Below the pieces are notes generated by a model. That model was not told where the DNA came from and did no database searches. It saw only the letters and a program-made list of their open reading frames with translations. Both the position numbers and the translations under genes were made by a program. From Bacillus sp. OK048 (lineage in GTDB: Bacteria > Bacillota > Bacilli > Bacillales > Cytobacillaceae), in the NCBI RefSeq assembly GCF_900103525.1, contig NZ_FNHN01000002.1:62001-126000 (forward strand): a DNA stretch of 64,000 nucleotides. The letters are read 5' to 3'. Below, in pieces: positions 26,912-36,848 of the stretch; within the stretch, counting starts at the first letter, position 1, and the number at the start of each line of letters is the position of its first letter.

Positions 26912-27886
26912 TTATCGATTTTTTTTGCTAAAATAATCGGCAATACCCATTGCACTGATAGGTAATTCGATTTGTAAGTAATCGTAAATTTGATGCGAAT
27001 CAGGTACTCCTAATATCGTTAATTCACCTTTAATAAGGTCAAATATTTGATCAGCAATCCATGTTTGATCCTCATTTAGATGGACAGCTTTTTCTCCGAT
27101 TTCTACATAAAGCGGTAACCATGAATTAATTTGTTTATACACTTCTTCTACATCTGAGGCAGCTCCAAAATGTCCAAAATAAATGCGATCTACATTCAGT
27201 TTCTTTATTCTTTCAAGAGAATCCAGTGTTGCATCTGGCTTAAATTGATTGGGAGAAGATAAAGGCAGATAAAGTTTAATTTCTAAGTCTGCTAGAACTT
27301 CTTCACAGTTCATTCCGAGTGTATCACCCGTAAATATTCCATTACTAACGGAATCTAAAATGCAAAAATGATGATCACTGTGACCCGGCGTATCAAAGAA
27401 AGTCAGAGTGCGGTTTTTGCCAATCTGCAAGATGTCACCATCTTTTTTAATAGTGATTTTCTCTTCAGGTACGGGCAGAATTGGTTCAAAAAGGCGGTCA
27501 AAATCATCGCCATAAACTGCTTTTGCCCCCAATTTTAGTCTGGAAGGGTCAATTAAGTGACGAGCACCTTTAGAATGTACATAAACAGCAGCGTTCGGAC
27601 AGTCTTGCAATAATAATCCGACTCCTCCGGAATGATCAAGGTGAATATGAGTGACAATGATGTTTTTCACATTTTGTGGATCAATTTCTAATTCTTTTAA
27701 TCCATTTAATATATGAGGCAAAGACATGCTAGAACCTGTTTCCACTAGTGTAATGTCATCGTCAATAATGACATATGTACCTGTACGATTAGGTAATCCT
27801 AGATCAAATACATCAATTAGATAAATAGAGTTGGAGAGATCATATATTTTATTTGTCATATTAATATCCATTATAGATGTGGCCAA
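26912..27886 (-). CDS. MBL-fold metallo-hydrolase
   Basis: 324 residues. Zinc ligands HIHLDHSGG (about 80-88), HSDHHF (about 169-174, in TPGHSDHHF), the bridging Asp in IFTGDTLG (about 185-192) and the last His in YFGHFG. The fold hydrolyses thioesters, lactones or similar bonds; in this operon a CoA-thioester or lactone substrate is plausible. It overlaps the SDR gene upstream by 16 bp, so it is translationally coupled. A start at the internal ATG at 27871 (MDINMTNK) is possible. Confidence 0.88.
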   Translation of the reverse strand: MATSIMDINMTNKIYDLSNSIYLIDVFDLGLPNRTGTYVIIDDDITLVETGSSMSLPHILNGLKELEIDPQNVKNIIVTHIHLDHSGGVGLLLQDCPNAAVYVHSKGARHLIDPSRLKLGAKAVYGDDFDRLFEPILPVPEEKITIKKDGDILQIGKNRTLTFFDTPGHSDHHFCILDSVSNGIFTGDTLGMNCEEVLADLEIKLYLPLSSPNQFKPDATLDSLERIKKLNVDRIYFGHFGAASDVEEVYKQINSWLPLYVEIGEKAVHLNEDQTWIADQIFDLIKGELTILGVPDSHQIYDYLQIELPISAMGIADYFSKKNR

Positions 27887-28629
27887 ATGCCACCTGAAAC
27901 AGGTATGATATGCCCAGTAATAAAGGCTGACTCATCACTGGCTAAAAATAGAGCAGCATTGGCGACATCAATTGGCTTTCCTAACCTCCCCAATAATGTT
28001 TTATTCCGATATTCTTCAAGGGTTTCACTGTCCATTCTGTCTACGACTGAAGTTTGAATTAACCCAGGAGCAATACAATTAACATTAATAGCAGGACTTA
28101 ATTCCTTGGCAGCCGTTTTCGTAAATGAGGATACTCCTGCCTTCGCAGCACCATAATCTGCATATCCTTTATCCCCTTCAAAGTGAATAGTAGAAATATT
28201 GACTATTTTTCCATATCCATTCTCCATCATTTTTGGAGCCACTAATTTTGTACAATGAAAGGTTCCCTTTAAATTGAGTTCCATCGTATGATCCCAGCGT
28301 TCCCCATCTATTTCAAAAATAGATTTCATCATGGTCGTATCACGGATTCCGCCAACGACATTCACAAGAATATCTATTTTCAAGAATCTTTTATTTGCCT
28401 CTTCCACTACTTCCTTTACTTCATCAAAATTTAGTACATTTGCCCTTATCGCTACAACCTGGTCGACATCCATAAATTCAAGTAGTTTTTCTCTTGTTTG
28501 ATTTAACCGATTCTGAGAAATATCTGTAATCACTAATTGGGCACCCTCTTCCGCAAATCGTAAAGCGATTGCTTCCCCCATTGGGCCGCCAGCACCAGTT
28601 ACGAAGGCAACTTTATCTTTAAGTCGCAA
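27871..28629 (-). CDS. short-chain dehydrogenase/reductase (SDR)
   Basis: 252 residues. Cofactor motif TGAGGPMGEAIA (about 11-22), VNVVGG in place of the usual NNAG (about 87-92), Ser in VNISTIHFEGD, YGAAKAG (Tyr, Lys), and end ITGHIIPVSGGIWPHL. Classical FabG-like SDR, substrate unknown. Upstream gene of the coupled pair with the metallo-hydrolase. Confidence 0.88.
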   Translation of the reverse strand: MRLKDKVAFVTGAGGPMGEAIALRFAEEGAQLVITDISQNRLNQTREKLLEFMDVDQVVAIRANVLNFDEVKEVVEEANKRFLKIDILVNVVGGIRDTTMMKSIFEIDGERWDHTMELNLKGTFHCTKLVAPKMMENGYGKIVNISTIHFEGDKGYADYGAAKAGVSSFTKTAAKELSPAINVNCIAPGLIQTSVVDRMDSETLEEYRNKTLLGRLGKPIDVANAALFLASDESAFITGHIIPVSGGIWPHL

Positions 28630-28846
28630 TAGAATCTCCCCATAACATGTAGTTTTATAGAATCACTTAAATACCAAATAACTCGAAACAAGGACCAGTG
28701 CCAGATGAATGTACATGGTTTAATCGTTATGTTGCGGACTATCTCCTAGCTCAGGATCCGCAGCTAACAGTACATTGGGAAAAAAGCCAAAAGTAACAAA
28801 TCATTCCACTGGTCCTCATATCCAAAATAAATAAATTAGACCCCCA
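28630..28846. other. intergenic region with a possible gene fragment
   Basis: On the plus strand an open frame ends at about 28793 with the peptide end LLAQDPQLTVHWEKSQK; it has no start and looks like the tail of a lost gene, which I do not recognise. The rest is AT-rich. Confidence 0.35.
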
Positions 28847-29038
28847 TTAGTCAACTTCCTCGATTATTATTGCACCAACAGGGCAATTCTCTTCAGCCTC
28901 ACGGATTAAATCTAGTAATTTGGGATCTGTATTATAGGCTTGCGATTTACCATCTTCTCCAAATTTAAAAGCTTCTGATACAATTCCGATACACATTCCA
29001 TTACCAATACATGCGTTTTTATTAACTGTAACCTTCAC
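28847..29038 (-). CDS. small ferredoxin of the P450 system
   Basis: 63 residues. Cys pattern ACIGNGMC near the N-terminus and ENCPVGAI near the C-terminus (C-x5-C...CP), as in single-cluster [3Fe-4S]-type ferredoxins that reduce bacterial P450s; the second Cys of a 4Fe site is replaced by Gly. It follows the P450 gene by 53 bp on the same strand, so it is its likely electron donor. No ferredoxin reductase is nearby. Confidence 0.9.
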   Translation of the reverse strand: MKVTVNKNACIGNGMCIGIVSEAFKFGEDGKSQAYNTDPKLLDLIREAEENCPVGAIIIEEVD

Positions 29039-29091
29039 GAAGAATTACCCCCATTTAAATAGGAATGAAAACTTTTTTCATATAAATCTAG

Positions 29092-30294
29092 TTACTTTGC
29101 TATATAAACATCAAGTGATTTTAAAAGACGGCCTATGATTGTTGATTCCCAAGTTAATTGATCATTTGCCAATTCCAGATGATTAATTCTTTGTAATAGG
29201 GTGTTGACAGCAATATTTACTTCTAATCGCGCTAATTGATTTCCAAGACAATAATGAGCCCCATGACCAAATCCAAGATGCGGATTCGGATCCCGTGTAA
29301 TATCCAATTGATCTGGATCCTCAAATTTTTCTTCATCCCTATTTGCAGATGCATTTACAATTAGTAGTCTTTCACCTTTTTTTATGATTTTATTACGAAT
29401 TTCGATATCTTCTTTAGCAACTCGAACCACTGCTTTTGCAGCACCATCATAACGAACAAACTCATCCACGGCTGTGTTAATCAATGATGGGTTCTCTTTT
29501 AATAATTTCATTTGACTAGGGTTTTTAAGAAGTGCTAGCACACTATTTGCAATCATTCCTGTCGTTGTTTCATGTCCAGCTTGAAACAAAAGAATACTCT
29601 GAGCAATTAATTCTTCATTGCTTAAAATCCCTCCCTCATTTGCTTCAATAAGGGCACTAATAAGATCTGATCCTGGCTCTCTTTTTCTTTCTTCGAACTT
29701 TTCTTCAAAGTAAGCCGACATCTCTTTAACAGCAAGAAAAGCCTTCATGTGTCGATCTTTTACGGATAAATCAATGAAAACTAAAGTATTGAGATCATGT
29801 GTCCAGGTTTTGATTTTATCAAAATCCTCCGTTGGCAGCCCCATCATTGCTGAAAGTATATTTGACGGAATGGAGAATGCATAATCTGAAACAAGATCTA
29901 TACGTTCTCTTTTTTCAATTTCATCGATGGCTTCATTTACTATTTTCTGTATTGTTTCCCTCATTGACCCGATAACTCGAGGGGAAAAAGCCTTTTGTAA
30001 TACCCTGCGAATACGAGTGTGATTGGGCGGATCGGTTAAGGGCATCCACTTTTTCATTACCTCCGCAACATATTTTCCCTCTGTCGGCATTTTATCCATT
30101 ACTTGTTTGCTAATTCGGTCCGCGGAAATTCGTGGATCTTGTAAAAGTGCATACACGTCATCGTATTTAGTGACGATCCATCCTTTCCAGCGATCATTCC
30201 AATAAACAGGATCTTCTTTCCGTATTTGTTTAAAATAGGAATAGGGATCACTGACAGCTTGAGGATCCAACAGGTCATTAGTAATTGCAATCAT
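29092..30294 (-). CDS. cytochrome P450
   Basis: 400 residues, the size of soluble bacterial class I P450s. I-helix AGHETTTGMIANS (about 239-251), ExxR in the K helix (EFVRY region, about 278-283), and haem loop FGHGAHYCLGNQLARLE with proximal Cys at about 347. It should hydroxylate a hydrophobic substrate such as a terpenoid, fatty acid or steroid. The downstream ferredoxin supplies electrons, and the upstream thiolase, DUF35 and 3-hydroxyacyl-CoA dehydrogenase genes suggest the product enters beta-oxidation. Confidence 0.95.
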   Translation of the reverse strand: MIAITNDLLDPQAVSDPYSYFKQIRKEDPVYWNDRWKGWIVTKYDDVYALLQDPRISADRISKQVMDKMPTEGKYVAEVMKKWMPLTDPPNHTRIRRVLQKAFSPRVIGSMRETIQKIVNEAIDEIEKRERIDLVSDYAFSIPSNILSAMMGLPTEDFDKIKTWTHDLNTLVFIDLSVKDRHMKAFLAVKEMSAYFEEKFEERKREPGSDLISALIEANEGGILSNEELIAQSILLFQAGHETTTGMIANSVLALLKNPSQMKLLKENPSLINTAVDEFVRYDGAAKAVVRVAKEDIEIRNKIIKKGERLLIVNASANRDEEKFEDPDQLDITRDPNPHLGFGHGAHYCLGNQLARLEVNIAVNTLLQRINHLELANDQLTWESTIIGRLLKSLDVYIAK

Positions 30295-30324
30295 TAAGAT
30301 TTCCTCCTTAATATGGGGTTAATT

Positions 30325-31485
30325 TTATTTTGCGAGAATAATAATAGAACAAATGTTACCACTTAAGTTTGAAATACCTCCTCCTCCCATCGTCTCTGCC
30401 ACACCGACAAGAGGAAGTTTCCCGTTTTTTTCTATTTGTCTATTTCCTGCTCTACCATGAAGCTGTAAATATATCTCATATAGCTGTGCTATGCCTGTAG
30501 CTGCTAATGGGTGACCTTTGGACAGCAATCCCCCACTTGTATTGACTGGTTTAGCTCCAGTTAATTCGGTTACACCATCACTAATTAATTTCCCACTGTC
30601 ACCAGGCATACAAAATTGTAGACCCTCATAAGCTAAAAGCTCCGCTATCGGATAAGCATCATGCACTTCGGCAAAATCAATGTCATTAGGTCCCAGCCCT
30701 GCATTTTCATAGGCTTTAGAAACAGTCTTATTAATTAACTTTTGACTCCAAACGCTTTCTTCAGGTTCGTAAACTGTATCTCCACTTAACATCACCGAAG
30801 TCTTTACACTAACAGGATTTGAAATACCTAGTTTTTTTGCGTAATCCTTTGACACTAGTATTGCAGCTGCTGCACCATCACCAATTGGACAGCATTCTAA
30901 TAGCTTAATAGGATCCGCGATTGGTCTTGATGACATAATTTCATCAATTGTTAATTGTTTACGATATTGAGATTTTGGATTTAATGTCCCATTATAGTGG
31001 TTCTTTACCGATACTTGAGCGAGTTGTTCTTCAGTTATGCCGTACCGATCCATATATCTACGACTCATTAATGCATACTGAGCTGGTAAAATTAAACCTT
31101 GACTCACTTCATAATCTTCCAAATTTAATGGTATAGGTCCGCTAATACTTGTTGATAATTGTTCAATACCAACAGCTAAAGCAACGTCTACCACTCCCAT
31201 TGACACTTGCAGCCAGGCTTCCCGAAAAGCAGTTGAACCACTTGCGCAAGCGTTTTCAATATTTGTTACAGGGATTCCTGTTAACCCAATTTCCATTAAT
31301 ATTTTTTGACCGATGCCCATCTCCCCGTAAACGCTCCCAATAAATGCAGCTTCAATTCTTTGTTTTTCGATCCCGCTATCTTTCAAAGCTTCAATAATGG
31401 CAGTATACCCTAGCTTACTGATTGGCATTTCTGGAAATTTTCCGAATGGTGTCATTCCCATTCCAATTACCGCAACATCTCTCAT
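30325..31485 (-). CDS. thiolase-like protein (SCP2/acetyl-CoA acetyltransferase type)
   Basis: 386 residues. Nucleophile Cys in ENACASGSTAF (about 79-89), EVHDAYPIAELL, and GGLLSKGHPLAATG (His about 334). The second Cys of biosynthetic thiolases is not present in the C-terminal ETMGGGGISNLSG. It pairs with the DUF35 gene directly upstream (2 bp apart), the arrangement known for steroid-type thiolases and for the Ltp2/ChsH2 aldolases. So thiolysis or retro-aldol cleavage of a branched acyl-CoA are both possible; the retained nucleophile favours thiolysis. Confidence 0.85.
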   Translation of the reverse strand: MRDVAVIGMGMTPFGKFPEMPISKLGYTAIIEALKDSGIEKQRIEAAFIGSVYGEMGIGQKILMEIGLTGIPVTNIENACASGSTAFREAWLQVSMGVVDVALAVGIEQLSTSISGPIPLNLEDYEVSQGLILPAQYALMSRRYMDRYGITEEQLAQVSVKNHYNGTLNPKSQYRKQLTIDEIMSSRPIADPIKLLECCPIGDGAAAAILVSKDYAKKLGISNPVSVKTSVMLSGDTVYEPEESVWSQKLINKTVSKAYENAGLGPNDIDFAEVHDAYPIAELLAYEGLQFCMPGDSGKLISDGVTELTGAKPVNTSGGLLSKGHPLAATGIAQLYEIYLQLHGRAGNRQIEKNGKLPLVGVAETMGGGGISNLSGNICSIIILAK

Positions 31486-31487
31486 TT

Positions 31488-31880
31488 TTAAACCTCCTCT
31501 ATTAACTTAAATTCAAATGCGTTGATTGTTTCTCCACTCTTTGTAGGGATGGTAGTACGGACTCCTTTCACACGTTTGTTACTATCTAGGTGTTGGTGAC
31601 TCTCGACATTTACCCTTGCTAGAAGACGGACCCCTTCATCTAAATCAACAAACGCTAGTGTATATGGTGCTTTATAAAACGGTGAATCTGTCCTAATAGT
31701 CGTATAGGAAAATATGCGTCCAGTTGAACTAATCTCAACATTCGTCAATGACTCCAAACAATCAGCGCATATTTCTTTTAACGGAAAATATTTTTTTTCG
31801 CATTTAGGACAATAGGAACAATTCAGCTTAATATTATCGTCCTGAGAATCAGTGACCATCAACTTTTCTAAGTTATACAA
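31488..31880 (-). CDS. DUF35 Zn-ribbon/OB-fold protein
   Basis: 130 residues. Rubredoxin-like zinc ribbon CSYCPKCEKKYFPLKEICADC (two CxxC pairs within residues 21-41), then an OB-fold acyl-CoA-binding domain (ISSTGRIFSYTTIRT, APYTLAFVDLDEGVRLLARV). Such proteins form complexes with thiolase-like partners, here the gene 2 bp downstream. The start may be at 31859 (MVTDSQDD). Confidence 0.88.
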   Translation of the reverse strand: MYNLEKLMVTDSQDDNIKLNCSYCPKCEKKYFPLKEICADCLESLTNVEISSTGRIFSYTTIRTDSPFYKAPYTLAFVDLDEGVRLLARVNVESHQHLDSNKRVKGVRTTIPTKSGETINAFEFKLIEEV

Positions 31881-31953
31881 TCAAATCACTCCAATTTCAT
31901 AAATTTCAGTTTAGTGGTGTTATATAAATACTCAGAATATGTAGACTGAAAGG

Positions 31954-32790
31954 TTATGCGTATTTATAAAACCCTTCTCCTGCTTTTTTGCCCAACATTC
32001 CTGCCTCCACATATTGCTTTAACGTTCGAGATGCTCGAAACCGGTCTCCATAAGCTTCAAACATATCGGAACTTAACATTAAAAATATATCTAGACCGAT
32101 ATGGTCGACCAACTCTAGAGGACCCATAGGATGATGTAAACCTGTCTTTACAATTCCATCGAGTGTTTCTTTATCACATACGCCTTCTTCTAAAATCCTT
32201 ATTCCCTCCGAAATGACAGCTGCTGCAATACGGCTTACTACAAATCCCTGGACATCGTTCACTACATAAGGTTTTTTCCTAATTTGCTTTGTAATTTCTA
32301 CTACCCTATCAACCGTATTCTCATCCGTTTTCAAACCGCGAATAATTTCCACTAATTCCATACGATGCGGTGGATTGGAAAAATGCATTCCTATAACTCT
32401 TCCAGTACTTTTACAAGCACTTGCAATGGAAGTAACACTTATTTGCGAAGTATTTGTTGCTAGAATTGTTTCTACCGGGACCAATGGTTCAATTTCACTA
32501 AAAATACGTTTCTTCAAATCTAGATTCTCTGGAACCGCTTCTACAATTAATGAATAGTCGGAAATTTGACGATCGATTTGCTCGCTTGTTGAGATACGTG
32601 CAATAATTTGTTCGATTTCGGCATTGTTATAGTTGAAAGACAAATATTTCCTAATAAACTGAAATGCTGTTGATAGCTGATCTTTGCTCTTGTCAATTAA
32701 CAGAACATCCCAGTTTGCTTCCGCAAAAACTTGGGCAATTCCGCGTCCCATCGTTCCGGCACCAACAACACACACCTTTAATTTATTCAC
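31954..32790 (-). CDS. 3-hydroxyacyl-CoA dehydrogenase
   Basis: 278 residues. NAD motif GAGTMGRGIAQVFA (about 10-23), catalytic His in GMHFSNPPHRMELVEII (about 137-153, FxNP motif with H), and the C-terminal helical domain with HPMGPLELVDHIGLDIFL. It resembles single-domain 3-hydroxybutyryl-CoA dehydrogenases and would oxidise the 3-hydroxyacyl-CoA before the thiolase step. First gene of the operon that runs to the P450 and ferredoxin. Confidence 0.93.
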   Translation of the reverse strand: MNKLKVCVVGAGTMGRGIAQVFAEANWDVLLIDKSKDQLSTAFQFIRKYLSFNYNNAEIEQIIARISTSEQIDRQISDYSLIVEAVPENLDLKKRIFSEIEPLVPVETILATNTSQISVTSIASACKSTGRVIGMHFSNPPHRMELVEIIRGLKTDENTVDRVVEITKQIRKKPYVVNDVQGFVVSRIAAAVISEGIRILEEGVCDKETLDGIVKTGLHHPMGPLELVDHIGLDIFLMLSSDMFEAYGDRFRASRTLKQYVEAGMLGKKAGEGFYKYA

Positions 32791-33046
32791 TTAAATCCCC
32801 CCAAATTTTACTGTTGTTACGATCTGCCTTCCATGCTTTTTACATGGCAGTTACAGAACGTATCGGTTTAAATCGAATTCCGTTAGATTAAAAACGTTTT
32901 AATTTTGATAAAGCAAAGATTGTTCTTCTTTAGCAACGAGTGCTACCCACCCCCTTAATAGACATTTATGATTGTTATATTTCGTGACCTTTCACCGAAA
33001 CTCCCTAGAATTTGACCACTCATAAAATATATTAACAAAGCAATCG

Positions 33047-33061
33047 GGTGATCTGATCATT
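33047..33061. promoter_or_regulatory. LutR-like operator, distal copy 1
   Basis: GGTGATCTGATCATT, one of five copies of a GGTGATC-N-GATCACC palindrome around the lut genes. This copy is not near the start of any gene in the window. Confidence 0.6.
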
Positions 33062-33272
33062 ATGTCAAATCGTAAACTTGATAGGTGCTGTTTTATAGCG
33101 GATCATACGAGACATCATCATCACTATATAAACTGTCAGCAGGATTTAGTGTCTGCGTGATTGTTCTATTTTCACTGTTCATATGTTCAAAACTGTTGAA
33201 AAAAAAAACATTTTTTCTATATTCCAATGTTCATACAACTTTGTAATTGGACAACAAGCCACATGGTTATGA

Positions 33273-33287
33273 GGTGATCTGGTCACA
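33273..33287. promoter_or_regulatory. LutR-like operator, distal copy 2
   Basis: GGTGATCTGGTCACA, 226 bp from copy 1; same palindrome with small changes. No downstream gene. Confidence 0.6.
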
Positions 33288-33426
33288 ATAGACAAATTAA
33301 AAATCATTGAAATGTATCGCGGATCTGAACAAGATGTTAAATTGATTTTTAGCAGACTTTTGAAGGTTTAAAAAAATTTATATACTACAATGAGTATGTC
33401 AAGTAAATAACTTAATGCGGTTATTA

Positions 33427-33441
33427 GGTGATCTGATCATT
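33427..33441. promoter_or_regulatory. LutR-like operator, distal copy 3
   Basis: GGTGATCTGATCATT, identical over 15 bases to copy 1. It lies 263 bp past the lutC stop codon, so it cannot be a normal promoter site for lutABC. Confidence 0.6.
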
Positions 33442-33703
33442 AGAGTTTAAAAAGATTTTTGACTCTGTTTATTTTCTCTATTTCATCGATTTACTCATGA
33501 ATTTTCCAACTATTTATAATTATATCAACATACATAATTTTCTGTCAATAATAAATAGTCTTTCTTTAGATAATCTTTTCCTTCAACTTTTGAGTTAATA
33601 GATTTTTCCCTACAACAATGAAAACATATAGCACCGGCCTCAACCAGCGTTTAAGCCAAAACTCTTCCTAGGGTCCATAAATTACCATTGCATATCTTAT
33701 GCC

Positions 33704-34423
33704 CTATATGTCATTTATCACAATATACGTTGCTTTTATCGGTCCGTGTACGCCAACAACAAGGTTTAATTCAATATCAGCAGAGTTACTTGGACCCGTG
33801 ATAAAATTTATGCAGGAGGGAATATGTCCTGTATTTTGGTGCATTTCCCGGATTTTCACCGCCGCTTGAGTCATTCTTGGAACAAGCGAACTTTTGGGAA
33901 TCAGCATAATAGAGGTCGCTGGCAAAAAGCTGACAGTTCTTCCCCTGTCTTTGTCACTGAACATAACGACCGTTCCAGACTCAACCAGCGTTATTTCACT
34001 AATTGTGATCCCGACATTTGCATGCTCAGCCTGATGGACATTCTTTTCCCCTAATGTATAATCCCATTCAAAAACATCAACATTTTCAGATGGCCACTTT
34101 TCTTTCATCAGGGAATCGAGGCCCCATTTGGAAAACCGTTCATCCTTCCATGTTACTACTGGACCGCCGCCATTTTCCGCGACCACATCATGTACCACCG
34201 TGGAGAGCTCGGCCAAATCTACGGTAAAAATCTTCGTATGGATTTTTTTACAATGCTCTTTTAAAATCCCCAGTAGTTCATCCTGTAAAGCATCCTTATA
34301 GATTTCAAGTTGAGGCTGATATTTCCATCTTGGCCTTTCCATCGGTTTAGAAATTCGCGGGCGGTTCAACCTGCTGGCAACTTGATTTAAAAATTTATCT
34401 CGATTATGGATCGTGCCAATCAT
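33704..34423 (-). CDS. lutC: lactate utilisation protein C
   Basis: 239 residues, LUD domain. N-terminal [19 protein letters not shown] typical of LutC, then [47 protein letters not shown] and the end [22 protein letters not shown]. Third subunit of the iron-sulphur L-lactate oxidation complex LutABC. Its ATG overlaps the lutB stop by 4 bp. Confidence 0.95.
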   Translation of the reverse strand: MIGTIHNRDKFLNQVASRLNRPRISKPMERPRWKYQPQLEIYKDALQDELLGILKEHCKKIHTKIFTVDLAELSTVVHDVVAENGGGPVVTWKDERFSKWGLDSLMKEKWPSENVDVFEWDYTLGEKNVHQAEHANVGITISEITLVESGTVVMFSDKDRGRTVSFLPATSIMLIPKSSLVPRMTQAAVKIREMHQNTGHIPSCINFITGPSNSADIELNLVVGVHGPIKATYIVINDI

Positions 34424-35859
34424 GAATTATTGTCTCCTTTCTCTTTCTCTCTATTGCTAAACCAATCTCTGAATCTCTCTTTTTTTGGTGCCGGAAATTC
34501 CCGAATTTCTGTCCATGCCTTTAATGGTCCCGGTCCTTTTAAAATTTTATCCCCTGAGATAAATGGAGACATAGCAGCAGGTGCAATCTTCGAACCAATT
34601 TTATATAGAGTTGGTGATGCAGCACCTAACCCGAATGCCTTCATCAATAATTTTTCAGAAATAGGGGCATTCCCTTCTTTTTCCACAATGACTTCCCGAT
34701 GTTTATGCAGCAGATTGTGAAGCGGAATTTTCACTGGACATACTTCTGTACAGGCACCGCACAGGGTGGATGCATATGGCAGCTCCTTGAATTCATCATA
34801 CCCTTCAAGCAGTGGTGTCAAAACGGCACCGATTGGTCCAGGGTAAATGGAACCGTAAGAATGCCCGCCGATATGACGATATACCGGGCATACATTGATA
34901 CACGCAGCACAGCGAATACATTGCAATACGGATTGGAACTCACCGCCTAGAATGTTGGATCTGCCATTATCGACAATGACCAGATGGAATTCTTCCGGTC
35001 CATCTACATCCAGTTCTTCTCGCGGTCCGGTCAATAAGGTGATATAGCTGGTCAGTTTTTGCCCAACCGCATTTCTAGTCAGCATACTGACGAGTACTTC
35101 CATTTCTTCAAAGGTTGGAACCAGCCGCTCCATGCCCATAACGGTTATTTGTGTTTTCGGCAGTGCCGTTACCAAGTCAGCATTCCCTTCATTTGTGACC
35201 AAACAAAAGGAACCTGTTTCTGCAACTGCAAAGTTACAGCCTGTTATCCCAATCTCCGCTGCTAAAAACTTTTCTCTAAGCGTAACCCGTGCCTGATAGG
35301 CAAGTTCTTCAGGATTGGATGATTTCTTGTATCCTAATTTCTTTTCAAAAACTTCCCTAATCTGCTCTCGATTTTTATGTAATGCCGGTGCTACAATATG
35401 TGATGGTGGATCATGCTCATCAAGCTGTAAAATGTATTCACCGAGGTCAGTTTCCACAACTTCACAGCCTTCCTCTTCAAGCATTGCATTAACACTAATT
35501 TCTTCCGTCACCATCGATTTGGATTTCACAATTTTTTTCGCTTCGTTCTTTCGCACTACACTTCTGATGTATTCATTCGCTTCTTCCTTCGTTTGAGCGA
35601 AAAAGACGTGTCCACCGCGTTTGGCTACGTTTTCACTTAATTGCTCTAAGTAATAATCCAAATATTCAAGAACATGCTGCCTGATTTCTTCCCCATGATT
35701 GCGCCATGCCTCCCAGTTGGTCAAGTCCTCGGTTGTTGCTGCCTTGCGCTTCATGCTCATCCCATCCTGTGCAGAAGCAACTGCACCACGCATGAATTCA
35801 TCATGAATTCCGTTATCAACACGTTCCGTAAACTGTTGCGTACCAATCTTTATCGCCAT
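34420..35859 (-). CDS. lutB: lactate utilisation iron-sulphur protein B
   Basis: 479 residues. LUD domain in the N-terminal two thirds ([25 protein letters not shown]), two [4Fe-4S] motifs [20 protein letters not shown] (about 310-330) and [18 protein letters not shown] (about 362-380), and a C-terminal tail. Electron-transfer subunit of LutABC, oxidising L-lactate to pyruvate at the membrane. Middle gene of lutABC; lutA lies 39 bp upstream. Confidence 0.96.
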   Translation of the reverse strand: MAIKIGTQQFTERVDNGIHDEFMRGAVASAQDGMSMKRKAATTEDLTNWEAWRNHGEEIRQHVLEYLDYYLEQLSENVAKRGGHVFFAQTKEEANEYIRSVVRKNEAKKIVKSKSMVTEEISVNAMLEEEGCEVVETDLGEYILQLDEHDPPSHIVAPALHKNREQIREVFEKKLGYKKSSNPEELAYQARVTLREKFLAAEIGITGCNFAVAETGSFCLVTNEGNADLVTALPKTQITVMGMERLVPTFEEMEVLVSMLTRNAVGQKLTSYITLLTGPREELDVDGPEEFHLVIVDNGRSNILGGEFQSVLQCIRCAACINVCPVYRHIGGHSYGSIYPGPIGAVLTPLLEGYDEFKELPYASTLCGACTEVCPVKIPLHNLLHKHREVIVEKEGNAPISEKLLMKAFGLGAASPTLYKIGSKIAPAAMSPFISGDKILKGPGPLKAWTEIREFPAPKKERFRDWFSNREKEKGDNNS

Positions 35860-35898
35860 TGGAAATCCCCCTTATATCTTTTCGAAAAAGTACATAGA

Positions 35899-36615
35899 TT
35901 AATGGCTGTTCAATATTTCTGCAATATGCAATACCTTAATGGGCTTCCCTAATCGTTCTATCCGGCCGCCGATGTTTATCAGGCAACCAGCATCTGCACC
36001 GACAAGATATTCCGCGTCCGTTTCTTCAACATGGGAGACTTTTTCGTCAACCATCTGCTCCGAGATTTGTGACATTTTAATAGAAAAGGTACCTCCAAAA
36101 CCGCAGCATTGTTCTTTTCCTGGTAATTCAGTGAACTTCAATCCTTTAACATTTCCTAGTAGAATCATTGGTGGTTCTTTAACCCCCAATAATCGTGTCA
36201 TATGACACGATGTGTGATAGGTAACATTCCCCTTGAAAGTAGCCCCGACATCCTCAATTTTTAAAACGTCCACAATAAATTGAGTTAACTCATATGTTTT
36301 ATCTGCCAATGCCTGCGCCTTAGGTTCCCAAACGGGGTCGCCTGCAAAAATATGTGGATACTCTTTAAACATAAAAGCACAAGAACCGGAAGGTGAGACA
36401 ACATATTCGGCATCAACGAACGTTTCAATCATCCGTTTCATGGCCTCTTTTGATTCTTTTACATACCCGCTGTTATATGCCGGTTGGCCACAGCAAACCT
36501 GCGACTCAGGGAATGCAATTTCACACCCAAGTCTTTCAAGTAGTTCAACTGTTGCTTTGCCTACATTCCCCTGAAACATATCAATTATACACGTTGCAAA
36601 TAGAGTAACCTTCAT
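35899..36615 (-). CDS. lutA: lactate utilisation protein A (CCG-domain)
   Basis: 238 residues with two cysteine-rich CCG domains: [11 protein letters not shown] (about 41-51) and CHMTRLLG...[14 protein letters not shown] (about 137-185), the heterodisulfide-reductase-type cluster ligands. First gene of lutABC. The promoter region upstream has a LutR-like operator at 36655-36669, about 40 bp before the ATG. Confidence 0.96.
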   Translation of the reverse strand: MKVTLFATCIIDMFQGNVGKATVELLERLGCEIAFPESQVCCGQPAYNSGYVKESKEAMKRMIETFVDAEYVVSPSGSCAFMFKEYPHIFAGDPVWEPKAQALADKTYELTQFIVDVLKIEDVGATFKGNVTYHTSCHMTRLLGVKEPPMILLGNVKGLKFTELPGKEQCCGFGGTFSIKMSQISEQMVDEKVSHVEETDAEYLVGADAGCLINIGGRIERLGKPIKVLHIAEILNSH

Positions 36616-36654
36616 TTTTCTCTTCCCCTTAAAAGCGTTCTATTTCTTCTTGCA

Positions 36655-36669
36655 GGTCATCTGATCACC
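36655..36669. promoter_or_regulatory. LutR-like operator of lutABC
   Basis: GGTCATCTGATCACC, matching the palindrome at 33047, 33273, 33427 and 37628. It lies 40 bp upstream of the lutA ATG. Binding of the GntR-type repressor encoded just upstream would block lutABC until lactate is present. Confidence 0.78.
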
Positions 36670-36848
36670 AGACTACTCAATATTCTAAATATTACACCAA
36701 TTAACCCCTTTTTGAAAGGGGTTTCATAAAATAATGCACTTATATTTGAAAAAGTAGTTCAATTTTTGTGGAGAACAGTTGAAAGCACAGAGTAAATTAA
36801 GTCCGCAATAGAAATGATTTAGATTTTTTTAATTTTTTTACGATCCTT

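Larger units (their letters stand above)
32791..33703. other. 913-bp gene-free region with three LutR-like sites
   Basis: No credible gene. Three copies of the GGTGATCTGATCA-type palindrome are at 33047, 33273 and 33427. The frame after the second site (DKLKIIEMYRGSEQ...) is short and unrecognised. The region could be the relic of a LutR-controlled gene such as a permease. Confidence 0.6.
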
